Below, one piece after another: positions 1 to 6,204 of a stretch of DNA of 6,781 nt. The translations under genes and the position numbers were made by a program. Within the stretch, counting starts at the first letter, position 1, and each line of letters opens with the position of its first letter. Source of the stretch: an uncultured Bacilli bacterium (lineage in GTDB: Bacteria > Bacillota_I > Bacilli_A > RF39 > UBA660); the NCBI GenBank assembly GCA_947598455.1, contig CANQFI010000089.1:1-6781 (forward strand), written 5' to 3'. The notes beneath the pieces are model-generated. The model made no database searches. It was given only the letters and a program-made list of their open reading frames with translations, and had not been told where the DNA came from.

Positions 1-171
1 TGTAAACATATTATAAAAGATGAAAAAGAAGATAATCTAAGAACATCATTTTTCTTTGCATTTTGTGGATATTTAGTTCAGGCATTTTTTAATATTAGAA
101 TTACTTTAATTGCACCTTTGTTCTTCTTAATTATGGGATTACTTGTTTCAACATTAGATAATACAACCTAA
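1..171 (+). CDS. C-terminal end of a polytopic membrane protein, probably O-antigen ligase/polymerase-like (5' truncated by window edge)
   Basis: An open frame runs from the first base to a TAA at 169-171, giving 56 residues with no start in the window. After a charged stretch (KDEKEDN) comes a hydrophobic C-terminus with the segment GYLVQAFFNIRITLIAPLFF followed by LIMGLL. From memory, a 'YLVQAFFNI...APxFW' pattern is typical of the last membrane helix of O-antigen ligase/Wzy-like proteins of Firmicutes, which polymerise or attach surface polysaccharides at the cytoplasmic membrane. Only the tail is visible, so the family call is tentative. Another polytopic membrane protein is possible. A terminator begins directly at the stop codon, so this gene ends its transcription unit. 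Confidence 0.6.
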   Translation, partial: CKHIIKDEKEDNLRTSFFFAFCGYLVQAFFNIRITLIAPLFFLIMGLLVSTLDNTT

Positions 172-196
172 AAAAGCTCATATAGAGCTTTTTTTT
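172..196. terminator. Bidirectional intrinsic terminator between convergent genes
   Basis: AAAAGCTC at 172-179 pairs perfectly with GAGCTTTT at 185-192 around a five-base loop (ATATA). The hairpin is followed by T's to 196 on the plus strand. On the minus strand the A's at 170-175 supply the U tract. It lies between the plus-strand stop at 171 and the minus-strand stop at 199, so it can end both convergent genes. Confidence 0.85.
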
Positions 197-198
197 AA

Positions 199-1389
199 TT
201 AAATAATGTTATAAGCTAATTTCCATGCTATGATTTTTTTTACAGATTCATTAATACGTTCTTCAGATATTCTTCCTTCTTTAATAGCAGTTAAAGCACT
301 ATTATAATGGTCTTGATAGCGAGTAGTAATTAAAAGGTCATTACCAGCGTTAATAGCTAGAGTAGATAATTCATTATTACTATTATAATCTTTTAAGGCA
401 TCCATAGTTAAATCATCACTAATAATTAAACCAGTATAGTTTAAATCATTTTTTAAAATATCAATAACTTTTTTAGATAAAGATGAAGGATAATTACTAT
501 CAATGTTAGTGATGATGTTATGAGAAATTAAAATAAAAGGAGTTTGAGCTTCGATTCCGGCTTTAAATGGAAGAAAATCATTATTTTCAAATTCTTCTAA
601 TGAACGATTATCAATAGCTATTCCAGTATGAGTATCAGCATTATTACCATAACCAGGAAAATGTTTTAAACAAGTTGAAAAATTTAATTCATGAGCTTTT
701 TTAGTTATTAAAGAAATATAATTACTTGTTTCAGAAGCTGTTAAACCAATAGAGCGATCATACATAAAATCGTTTTCATTAGTTGAAATATCAGCAACTG
801 GTGCCAGATTTAAATTAAAGCCTAATTCTAATAATAAAGTATCTTTGTATTCTTCAACTTCTAATAATTTATCAAGTCCTCCTTCAGCATATAAATCTCG
901 AGGAGATAATATCTTTTGTGGAACAATAAGTGGATTATAACTTAAACGAGTAACGGTTCCACCTTCTTCATCTAAAGTCATAATATAAGGAATTTTAGAA
1001 TTTTTTTGACGTTCAGCAATTTTAGCTATTAAACTTTCTTTAGTTTTGTTTTTTATATCGCTACTATGAAAAAGAAAACCACCAACTGAATTGTATATTT
1101 CGCCATTATAGTCAAATGGAACAATAAACATTTGTGATAGTTTTTCTTCAGTAGTTAAAGTTGATAAGATAGCTTCAGCTTCATCATAATAATCAGCAAA
1201 TAGTTCTTTTTGTTCAAGTTGTTTTGAATCTTCATCAATACTTTTTACTTCTATTTTTTTTGTAGGCGAGTCAAATTCATTGGGAATTGATGAGTAAGGA
1301 TTATAAGAATAAAATTTAGATATAAATAAAGGAATAACCATTATTAAAATAAGAATAGCTACAAGATAAAAAATAATATGTTTTTTCAT
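199..1389 (-). CDS. Membrane-anchored glycoside hydrolase family 3 protein, beta-N-acetylhexosaminidase (NagZ-like)
   Basis: The 396-residue protein starts with a short basic N-terminus and one hydrophobic segment (about residues 5-24) with no lipobox Cys, so it is probably an uncleaved anchor or signal peptide that places the enzyme outside the membrane. A linker follows, and the GH3 barrel runs from about residue 70 to the end. Visible family motifs are DEEGGTVTRL (140-149, substrate pocket), KHFPGYG (242-248), DTHTGIAID (252-260) and ISDDLTMDAL (323-332). By comparison with NagZ, Asp252/His254 would be the general acid/base dyad and Asp325 the nucleophile. NagZ-type enzymes remove terminal N-acetylglucosamine from muropeptides or glycans. 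An extracellular form would act on cell-wall fragments or external glycans. The start is supported by AGAAGG (complement of 1396-1401), six bases before the ATG. There is no C-terminal GH3 domain, which is normal for NagZ. The exact substrate is inferred. Confidence 0.9.
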   Translation of the reverse strand: MKKHIIFYLVAILILIMVIPLFISKFYSYNPYSSIPNEFDSPTKKIEVKSIDEDSKQLEQKELFADYYDEAEAILSTLTTEEKLSQMFIVPFDYNGEIYNSVGGFLFHSSDIKNKTKESLIAKIAERQKNSKIPYIMTLDEEGGTVTRLSYNPLIVPQKILSPRDLYAEGGLDKLLEVEEYKDTLLLELGFNLNLAPVADISTNENDFMYDRSIGLTASETSNYISLITKKAHELNFSTCLKHFPGYGNNADTHTGIAIDNRSLEEFENNDFLPFKAGIEAQTPFILISHNIITNIDSNYPSSLSKKVIDILKNDLNYTGLIISDDLTMDALKDYNSNNELSTLAINAGNDLLITTRYQDHYNSALTAIKEGRISEERINESVKKIIAWKLAYNII

Positions 1390-1429
1390 AATTGACCTTC
1401 TTTTAAAATTTTTTATACTTTCACATATG

Positions 1430-1435
1430 ATTATA
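1430..1435 (-). promoter_or_regulatory. Extended -10 promoter of the GH3 gene
   Basis: Read on the minus strand, the element is TGTTATAAT: a perfect TATAAT preceded by the TGn extension. No good -35 is found at 16-18 bases, which the extended -10 could offset. The predicted start of transcription, near 1423, leaves a leader of about 35 bases before the ATG. Confidence 0.55.
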
Positions 1436-1454
1436 ACATTTTTTGTAATGAAAA

Positions 1455-1483
1455 TTGCAGTTTTTTAAATATTTTTGTATAAT
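1455..1483 (+). promoter_or_regulatory. Promoter of the membrane protein/nucleotidyltransferase pair
   Basis: TTGCAG (1455-1460), a 17-base spacer and a perfect TATAAT (1478-1483) form a sigma-A type promoter. Transcription would begin near 1490. Its -35 region occupies the bases where the -35 of the divergent GH3 promoter would lie. Confidence 0.6.
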
Positions 1484-1497
1484 AACTGAAAATTTAT

Positions 1498-1503
1498 GGG
1501 TGG
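1498..1503 (+). promoter_or_regulatory. Ribosome binding site deciding the start at 1508
   Basis: GGGTGG lies four bases before the ATG at 1508. The earlier in-frame ATG at 1496 has no purine-rich site upstream and would begin only about six bases from the predicted transcription start. The site matches the anti-Shine-Dalgarno sequence only partly, so an almost leaderless start at 1496 cannot be excluded. Confidence 0.45.
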
Positions 1504-1507
1504 TTTT

Positions 1508-2059
1508 ATGGTTAAAAATTTTAAATTAAGTAAGAAGATAATTGCTGGAACTTTAATAGCATCAATTATTGGAACAGGAATAGTTAGTTATCATGTACAT
1601 AAAAGAAATGAAGTGACAAGAGTTAAAGGATATTTACAAGATTTTTTAACAGAAGATAACTATGTTGATTTATCTAAAGTTAGTGGAAGTTATAAGATAG
1701 AAAATTTTGATGGTGAATATTTAAGAAAAGCTTTAGAAGAAATGAATATTAATTATATAAGAATTAACGATTCATTTATTTATGATGGTATACATGTTTC
1801 AATTTTTCCTCATATGAATGCAATTAACTATAATAAAGTATTATGGAATGATGGAATTCAAGATATATATGAAATGTATGAACCGATTCGAATTCCTGGT
1901 AGTGATGGAGTTTCATATCAAATACCAGAAGGGTTTACGTTAGAAAAAATAGATGAAATAGTTGAACCAATAAGATATGATGAATTAGATAATAAAGAAG
2001 TTATAGTCTTAAAAAATAATTATGAAGATTCTTATAGTTTAACAATGGAGAAAAAATAA
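1508..2059 (+). CDS. Hypothetical membrane-anchored protein
   Basis: I do not recognise this 183-residue protein. It has a basic N-terminus (MVKNFKLSKK) followed by one hydrophobic helix at about residues 11-28. Basic residues flank both sides (KK before, HKR after) and there is no lipobox Cys, so it is either an anchored or a secreted protein. The rest (about 33-183) is mixed, rich in Tyr, Asn, Asp and Glu, and looks like a small folded extracytoplasmic domain. It includes short alternating stretches such as YIRINDSFIYDGIHVSIF that suggest beta strands. No catalytic motif is visible. An upstream in-frame ATG at 1496 would add four residues (MGGF). One base separates its stop from the nucleotidyltransferase start, so the two are almost certainly co-transcribed and translationally coupled. 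Its base composition matches the neighbours and gives no sign of transfer. Confidence 0.75.
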   Translation: MVKNFKLSKKIIAGTLIASIIGTGIVSYHVHKRNEVTRVKGYLQDFLTEDNYVDLSKVSGSYKIENFDGEYLRKALEEMNINYIRINDSFIYDGIHVSIFPHMNAINYNKVLWNDGIQDIYEMYEPIRIPGSDGVSYQIPEGFTLEKIDEIVEPIRYDELDNKEVIVLKNNYEDSYSLTMEKK

Positions 2060-2060
2060 G

Positions 2061-3107
2061 ATGACTATACAAGAATTAATAGATAAATTTTTAACAATAA
2101 CTAACTATGATAAAAATGATAATATTTTAGCGATAATCTTTTATGGAAGTCGAGTAAGTGGTAAGGAAAGACCAACTAGTGATTTAGATGTTTTAGTAAT
2201 TGATAAAAGAGAAAATAATTATAAAAAAGGTTTTCTATTAGAAGGAATAAGAGTAGATTGCCATATATATGCTGTTAGAGATATCTTTCAAATAATTGAT
2301 ATAAAAAAAGAAAATAATAATACTTTCTTAGAGGCGATTTTAAAAACAGGTTTAATTGTTAAAGATATGGATGAAACAATAGAGATGCTTAAAGATTATG
2401 AAGAAAATATAAATATTTCTAGTAAAAAGAAAAAGGAAATACCAAAATTTATTTTAGAAGATATTAGAGATTTATATAATAATTATCAAGATAAATTATA
2501 TACTAATGATTTTTATTATTTTAATTTATTAGAAAAAATAAGAATAGCTGTTAATTATTTATATGGTTGTTCATATTTAGGAACTTCTAAAGTATATAAA
2601 ATATTTAGTAATTTTAAAGATTATCAAGATCGTTATTTAATAAAACTACCTAATAAAGATTTTATAGACTTATATTTAAAAGCTATAACAGGATCAAAAG
2701 AAGAAAGAGATAAAATACTTATAATATTAATTAGTTATTTACATATTAATATTAATGAAATAGAATCTTCAAATTATTATAATAAAAATATTTTTTATTC
2801 TGAAGAAAGAATAAAAGAAGAAATGCTAGTATTACATAATAAATTATTAACTACAATTGATTTATTACTAATTAATCATCCTTATGGTAAAATGCTATAT
2901 GCAATTGTTTTACAAAGTATGTATGAGTATTATTATAAGATATATCATAAAATAAATTATGAATTAGAAGAATTATATCAAAAAGGAATTAAAGAAAATA
3001 AAAATGATGTAATGATAGAAGTAATAAGAGAAGTATTTACAATACTTAGTGAAGATTATGAGATAGATTATGATAATTATTTAATTAGATTAGAACTTGT
3101 AAATTAA
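2061..3107 (+). CDS. Pol-beta/MNT-type nucleotidyltransferase domain protein with long helical C-terminus
   Basis: The N-terminal 105 or so residues form a nucleotidyltransferase fold. The signature GSRVSGKERPTSDLDVLVID runs from residue 29 to 48. Gly29-Ser30 would bind the phosphates, Asp41 and Asp43 are the first two metal ligands, and Asp66 in GIRVDCHIY is the likely third. All three acidic residues are present, so activity is expected. Residues from about 120 to 348 are Lys/Tyr/Ile-rich and probably helical, with no motif I can name. This family transfers a nucleotide to drugs, proteins, RNA ends or small molecules. The substrate here cannot be read from sequence, and I see no reason to call it an aminoglycoside resistance enzyme. 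GGAG (2047-2050) lies ten bases before the ATG, inside the end of the upstream gene. No partner that looks like a HEPN toxin is adjacent. Confidence 0.85.
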   Translation: MTIQELIDKFLTITNYDKNDNILAIIFYGSRVSGKERPTSDLDVLVIDKRENNYKKGFLLEGIRVDCHIYAVRDIFQIIDIKKENNNTFLEAILKTGLIVKDMDETIEMLKDYEENINISSKKKKEIPKFILEDIRDLYNNYQDKLYTNDFYYFNLLEKIRIAVNYLYGCSYLGTSKVYKIFSNFKDYQDRYLIKLPNKDFIDLYLKAITGSKEERDKILIILISYLHININEIESSNYYNKNIFYSEERIKEEMLVLHNKLLTTIDLLLINHPYGKMLYAIVLQSMYEYYYKIYHKINYELEELYQKGIKENKNDVMIEVIREVFTILSEDYEIDYDNYLIRLELVN

Positions 3108-3123
3108 TTATTAATTAAATTAT

Positions 3124-3131
3124 GGTACAAT
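3124..3131 (+). promoter_or_regulatory. Possible extended -10 promoter of the metallopeptidase gene
   Basis: TGGTACAAT gives a TGn extension plus TACAAT (3126-3131) in the 41-base gap between two genes. There is no convincing -35 at 16-18 bases. The implied transcript would begin at about 3138, right at the Shine-Dalgarno sequence, which is unusually short. Read-through from the upstream gene is an alternative. Confidence 0.35.
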
Positions 3132-3137
3132 AATGTT

Positions 3138-3143
3138 AGGTGA
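3138..3143 (+). promoter_or_regulatory. Ribosome binding site deciding the start at 3149
   Basis: AGGTGA lies five bases before the ATG at 3149. The in-frame GTG at 3140 lies inside this site and so cannot use it. Confidence 0.8.
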
Positions 3144-3148
3144 TACTT

Positions 3149-3784
3149 ATGGAAGTACAACTTGGTGGTTATGTAGTAAATTTAGAGATAGAAAAAAAGA
3201 ATAATAAAAATATTTATTTTAGATTTAAAGATAATAATACTTTATATGTTACTTGTAATAGATTTATAAGTACTAAAGAATTATTAAAGTTAATAAAGCA
3301 GAATGAAAAATCATTACTTAGAATGTATGAAAAGTATCAACAAAAAGAAGAAATGACAAAAGGATTTTATTATTTAGGAGAACCTTATGTTATTGTATAT
3401 GATGAAAATATAAAAAAAGTAAATGTTATTGATAATATGATCTATGTTAAGAATGAAAAAGAATTAAGTAAATGGTTAAAAAATGAATGTGAAAGAATCT
3501 TTCAAGAAAGAATTAATTTAATATTATATAATTTTAAAGATATACCTTCATTTAGTTTAAAAATAAGAAATATGAAAACAAGATGGGGAGTTAATAATGT
3601 AACAAAAAGAATAATAACTTTAAATAGTGAGTTAATAAAAAAAGATGTAACATTAATTGATTATGTTATTATTCATGAATTATGTCATTTCTATGAAGCT
3701 AATCACAGTAAGAGATTTTGGGAACAAGTAGAAAAAAGATATCCTTATTATAAATTAGCAAGAAAAAGATTGAGAGTTGAATAA
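3149..3784 (+). CDS. YgjP/DUF45-type (M48-like) zinc metallopeptidase
   Basis: The protein is 211 residues, the usual size for the YgjP-like family. The zinc site HELCH (176-180) is followed by His186 in NHSKRFW, giving the typical HExxH...H ligand set, with Glu177 as the catalytic base. The family block upstream, usually RWGSC, here reads MKTRWGVNN (142-150). The N-terminal half is a mixed beta/helical region without a signal peptide, so the protein is cytoplasmic. Family members are predicted metal-dependent proteases whose natural substrates are mostly unknown. The start at 3149 is chosen because AGGTGA sits five bases ahead, whereas an in-frame GTG at 3140 lies within that site. Its stop is one base before the start of the RNA methyltransferase gene, so the two are co-transcribed. 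Confidence 0.88.
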   Translation: MEVQLGGYVVNLEIEKKNNKNIYFRFKDNNTLYVTCNRFISTKELLKLIKQNEKSLLRMYEKYQQKEEMTKGFYYLGEPYVIVYDENIKKVNVIDNMIYVKNEKELSKWLKNECERIFQERINLILYNFKDIPSFSLKIRNMKTRWGVNNVTKRIITLNSELIKKDVTLIDYVIIHELCHFYEANHSKRFWEQVEKRYPYYKLARKRLRVE

Positions 3785-3785
3785 A

Positions 3786-4514
3786 ATGGAAGTAATAAAT
3801 TCATTAGATAATAAAAAAATTAAAAACTATAGTAAATTATTATTAAAAAAATATCGTGATATAGATAATAAATTTATAGTTGAAGGAGAACATTTAGTTA
3901 AAGAAGCTTATGAATCTAAAGTATTAGAAGAAGTAATAATGTGTGAAGATTATGAGATAGATTTTAATGTACCTATTACTTATGTAACATATGAAGTTAT
4001 TAAGAAATTAAGTAATACTTTAAATCCACAAAAGATAATGGGAATATGTAAAAAGATTGAAAATAAAGATATAGGAGATAAAGTATTAATTTTAGATGGT
4101 ATTCAAGATCCTGGTAATTTAGGGACGATTATTCGTAGTAGTGTAGCTTTTAATATCAACACTATTATTTTATCTAATAATAGCGTTGATATTTATAATG
4201 ATAAAGTACTTAGAGCTACTGAAGGAATGATATTTAAAGTTAATATAATAAGAGATGATATTGTTAAAATAATAAATAAATTAAAAGAAGAAAATTATAT
4301 TATATATGGAACGAAAGTAGATGGAGGAGAAGACATAAATAATATTATAAGTCCTTCTAAATATGCTTTGGTAATGGGTAATGAAGGAGCGGGAGTAAGT
4401 AATGAAGTACTTAGTCTATGTGATAAATACTTATATATACCAATGAATAAGAATTGTGAGAGTTTAAATGTAGGAGTAGCAACAAGTATTATTTTATTTA
4501 GTTTAAATAAATAG
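3786..4514 (+). CDS. SpoU/TrmH-family RNA 2'-O-methyltransferase
   Basis: This 242-residue protein has an N-terminal substrate-binding domain (about 1-95), with the family feature FIVEGEHLVKEA at 30-41, and a C-terminal SPOUT trefoil-knot domain. All three SpoU motifs are present: motif 1 DPGNLGTIIRSS (108-119, Asn111 and Arg117), motif 2 LVMGNEGAGVSNEV (195-208) and motif 3 IPMNKNCESLNVGVA (218-232). Family members transfer a methyl group from S-adenosylmethionine to a ribose 2'-hydroxyl in rRNA or tRNA. The domain layout resembles RlmB/TsnR-type 23S rRNA enzymes, but the target nucleotide cannot be assigned. An in-frame TTG at 3777 would add three residues. The ATG at 3786 is preferred because GAGAG (3772-3776) is spaced nine bases from it and abuts the TTG. 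The gene sits nine bases before rimM, consistent with a ribosome-maturation operon. Confidence 0.92.
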   Translation: MEVINSLDNKKIKNYSKLLLKKYRDIDNKFIVEGEHLVKEAYESKVLEEVIMCEDYEIDFNVPITYVTYEVIKKLSNTLNPQKIMGICKKIENKDIGDKVLILDGIQDPGNLGTIIRSSVAFNINTIILSNNSVDIYNDKVLRATEGMIFKVNIIRDDIVKIINKLKEENYIIYGTKVDGGEDINNIISPSKYALVMGNEGAGVSNEVLSLCDKYLYIPMNKNCESLNVGVATSIILFSLNK

Positions 4515-4520
4515 AGGTGA
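4513..4520 (+). promoter_or_regulatory. Strong ribosome binding site of rimM overlapping the upstream stop
   Basis: AGAGGTGA is a near-ideal Shine-Dalgarno sequence. Its first two bases are the last two of the TAG stop of the upstream methyltransferase gene. The ATG at 4524 follows three bases later. Confidence 0.8.
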
Positions 4521-4523
4521 ATT

Positions 4524-5015
4524 ATGGAATATATATTAATAGGTAGAATAGTTAATACCCATGGTATTAAAGGAGAACTTAGAATAAAAAGTAACTTTTT
4601 AATGAAAGATAAAATATTTAAACCAGGTTTTGCTTTATATATTGGGGAAGGTCATGTTAAAGAAATAATTAATAGTTATCGTGTCCATAAAGAATTTGAT
4701 ATGGTAACTTTTAAAGGATATGACAATATTAACCAAGTACTTAATTATTTAAAATTAAATGTTTATGTCAAAAAAGAAGATATTGAACTAGATAAAGATG
4801 AATATATATTAGAAGAATTAGTAGGATATGATGTTTTAGAAAATGGGGAAAAACTTGGTAAAGTTAAAGAGATTGTGTATAATGGTAGTAATATACTTTT
4901 ATATATAGAGGGAGATAAGAACTTCTATATACCTAATAATATTAATTTTATAAAAAAAGTTAAAGAAGATGAAAAAGTAATAGAAGTAGAAAATGCTAAA
5001 GGGTTGATATTATGA
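4524..5015 (+). CDS. rimM: Ribosome maturation factor RimM
   Basis: This 163-residue protein has the usual RimM length and two-domain form. The N-terminal barrel carries the hallmark GRIVNTHGIKGELRI at 7-21. The C-terminal PRC-barrel domain begins near EYILEELVGYDV (93-104) and ends with FYIPNNINFIKKV and a closing GLIL, in the places where family members have their conserved IP and GLL elements. RimM binds the 30S head, through protein S19, and assists late 16S rRNA processing and assembly in the cytoplasm. It has the strongest Shine-Dalgarno sequence of the block. Its TGA stop overlaps the trmD start by four bases (ATGA), so the two are translationally coupled, as is common in bacteria. This TGA is the only in-frame TGA in the window. 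Confidence 0.95.
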   Translation: MEYILIGRIVNTHGIKGELRIKSNFLMKDKIFKPGFALYIGEGHVKEIINSYRVHKEFDMVTFKGYDNINQVLNYLKLNVYVKKEDIELDKDEYILEELVGYDVLENGEKLGKVKEIVYNGSNILLYIEGDKNFYIPNNINFIKKVKEDEKVIEVENAKGLIL

Positions 5016-5677
5016 GAATAGATATCTTAACTTTATTTCCAAAAATGTTTGAAGGTTTCTTAAATGAATCAATTATTAAAAGAGCAATTTTAAAAGAAAG
5101 TGTTATAATAAAGGTAGTTGATTTTAGAAAATATTCGAAACTTTCTAATAATCAAGTAGATGATACACCGTATGGTGGTGGAGGAGGAATGGTTTTAAGA
5201 ATAGAACCAATCTATGATGCTATTATGGATATTAAAAAAGATGATCCAGATGCAAAAGTTATTTTAATGACACCAGATGGAGTACCTTACAAGCAAGAAA
5301 TGGCAATTAATTTAAAAAATGAAAAACATTTAATACTTATTTGTGGGCATTATGAAGGATTTGATGAACGAATTAGAAGCCTTTGTGATATGGAAATAAG
5401 TATTGGTGATTATGTTTTAACTGGTGGAGAATTACCAGCAATGGTTATTTGTGATAGTATTATAAGATTACTAGATGGAGTTATTACAGATACTAGTTTG
5501 GTATCAGAATCATTTAATGATAAATTACTTGATTATCCAACATATACTAAACCACAAGAATTTAGGGGGATGAAAGTGCCTGATATATTACTTAGTGGAG
5601 ATCATGCAAAAATAGCAGCATGGCGAGATGCTAAGCGAAGAGAAAAGACAAAAGAGCGTAGACCAGATTTAATGTAG
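5012..5677 (+). CDS. trmD: tRNA (guanine37-N1)-methyltransferase TrmD
   Basis: TrmD methylates N1 of G37 next to the anticodon of tRNAs with G36, using S-adenosylmethionine, and so prevents +1 frameshifting. The 221 residues show all the hallmarks: RIDILTLFPKMFEGF (2-16), DDTPYGGGGGMVLRIEP (50-66), ICGHYEGFDERI (110-121) and SIGDYVLTGGELPAM (130-144), the last forming the knotted cofactor pocket. The C-terminal tRNA-binding part includes LLDYPTYTKP, LLSGDHAKI and KTKERRPDL. Arg152 matches catalytic Arg154 of the E. coli enzyme. The catalytic Asp169 of E. coli (in EDSF) aligns with Glu166 here (SESF), a conservative but notable change. The protein ends at RRPDLM and lacks the 20 to 35 extra C-terminal residues common elsewhere. 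The start overlaps rimM by four bases, and GGGTTG (5000-5005) may serve as a weak ribosome binding site. Confidence 0.95.
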   Translation: MRIDILTLFPKMFEGFLNESIIKRAILKESVIIKVVDFRKYSKLSNNQVDDTPYGGGGGMVLRIEPIYDAIMDIKKDDPDAKVILMTPDGVPYKQEMAINLKNEKHLILICGHYEGFDERIRSLCDMEISIGDYVLTGGELPAMVICDSIIRLLDGVITDTSLVSESFNDKLLDYPTYTKPQEFRGMKVPDILLSGDHAKIAAWRDAKRREKTKERRPDLM

Positions 5678-5681
5678 TTTA

Positions 5682-5690
5682 AGAAGGTGA
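5682..5690 (+). promoter_or_regulatory. Ribosome binding site deciding a TTG start at 5696
   Basis: AGAAGGTGA is a strong Shine-Dalgarno sequence, with five bases between it and the TTG at 5696. The in-frame GTG at 5687 is part of the site itself and cannot be its start. Confidence 0.8.
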
Positions 5691-5695
5691 TTATA

Positions 5696-6145
5696 TTGGC
5701 AAGTTACTTGATTAATAAAAGACATCATGATGAAAGTATTATAAGTATGCATGATGTAGATGGTTATGTCTTTAAACCAAAAACTAAAAGTGATAGTTAT
5801 ATTAAAGTAAAAGAAGTTAAAATTGTTGAACCAAGAATGATTGATAAAATATTATCAATGAAATTCGATAAATTATTTAAACAAGTTGTTGCCATGGCCT
5901 TAACAGTTATAAATGATGAAGATGCAACTGATGATGATGCAGAGATTGTTTTAGATGAAGTAGAATTAGTAAGACAAATACTACTTAATAGATATCAAAA
6001 ATTCTTAAACTACGAAAAAGAAAAATTATTTTTAAAAAAATTAAGATTAATTGAAAATGAAATGCGTGTTAAACAAGTTAAGATAAAACAAAAAGCTTTA
6101 TATTTAGAACAAATGGAAGAAAAATCAATTGGTCGAAGTAGATAA
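5696..6145 (+). CDS. Hypothetical protein between trmD and rplS, acidic patch and C-terminal coiled coil
   Basis: I do not recognise this 149-residue protein. It begins with TTG, supported by a strong ribosome binding site five bases ahead, and reads MASYLINKRHHDESIISMHD. The N-terminal third (1-50) contains GYVFKPKTKSDSYIKVKEV, which looks like beta strands. Residues 50-72 form a helix. An acidic stretch, NDEDATDDDAE, follows at 73-83. From about 85 to 141 the sequence is a long Lys/Glu/Leu-rich helix with heptad-like spacing, a likely coiled coil. There is no signal peptide or membrane segment, so it is cytoplasmic. It starts 18 bases after trmD and ends before the rplS promoter, so it belongs to the rimM-trmD transcript. 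Its position suggests a role near ribosomes or RNA. Bacillus YlqD sits in the same neighbourhood, upstream of rimM, but I see no clear similarity. Confidence 0.8.
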   Translation: MASYLINKRHHDESIISMHDVDGYVFKPKTKSDSYIKVKEVKIVEPRMIDKILSMKFDKLFKQVVAMALTVINDEDATDDDAEIVLDEVELVRQILLNRYQKFLNYEKEKLFLKKLRLIENEMRVKQVKIKQKALYLEQMEEKSIGRSR

Positions 6146-6169
6146 ATACTAGGAAATAAAGATAAATTC

Positions 6170-6198
6170 TTGCATATTTCTCTTTTTTTTGTTATAAT
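6170..6198 (+). promoter_or_regulatory. Strong promoter of rplS
   Basis: TTGCAT (6170-6175), a 17-base spacer and a perfect TATAAT (6193-6198) preceded by the TGT extension form a good sigma-A promoter. Transcription would start near 6205, just before the structured leader. This gives rplS expression independent of the upstream operon. Confidence 0.8.
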
Positions 6199-6204
6199 CT
6201 TAAT

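Noticed and set aside
1496..1507. Upstream ATG start adding MGGF to the membrane protein
   Set aside because: It has no ribosome binding site and lies about six bases from the predicted transcript start, while the ATG at 1508 has GGGTGG ahead. It is kept as an alternative only.
2061..3107. MNT/HEPN-type toxin-antitoxin system
   Set aside because: The nucleotidyltransferase is far longer than MNT antitoxins, and no adjacent gene shows a HEPN RxxxxH motif. The paired protein is membrane-anchored.
3101..3120. AT-only palindrome after the nucleotidyltransferase stop, considered as a terminator
   Set aside because: It has no G or C in the stem and no T tract. Such palindromes are expected by chance at this base composition.
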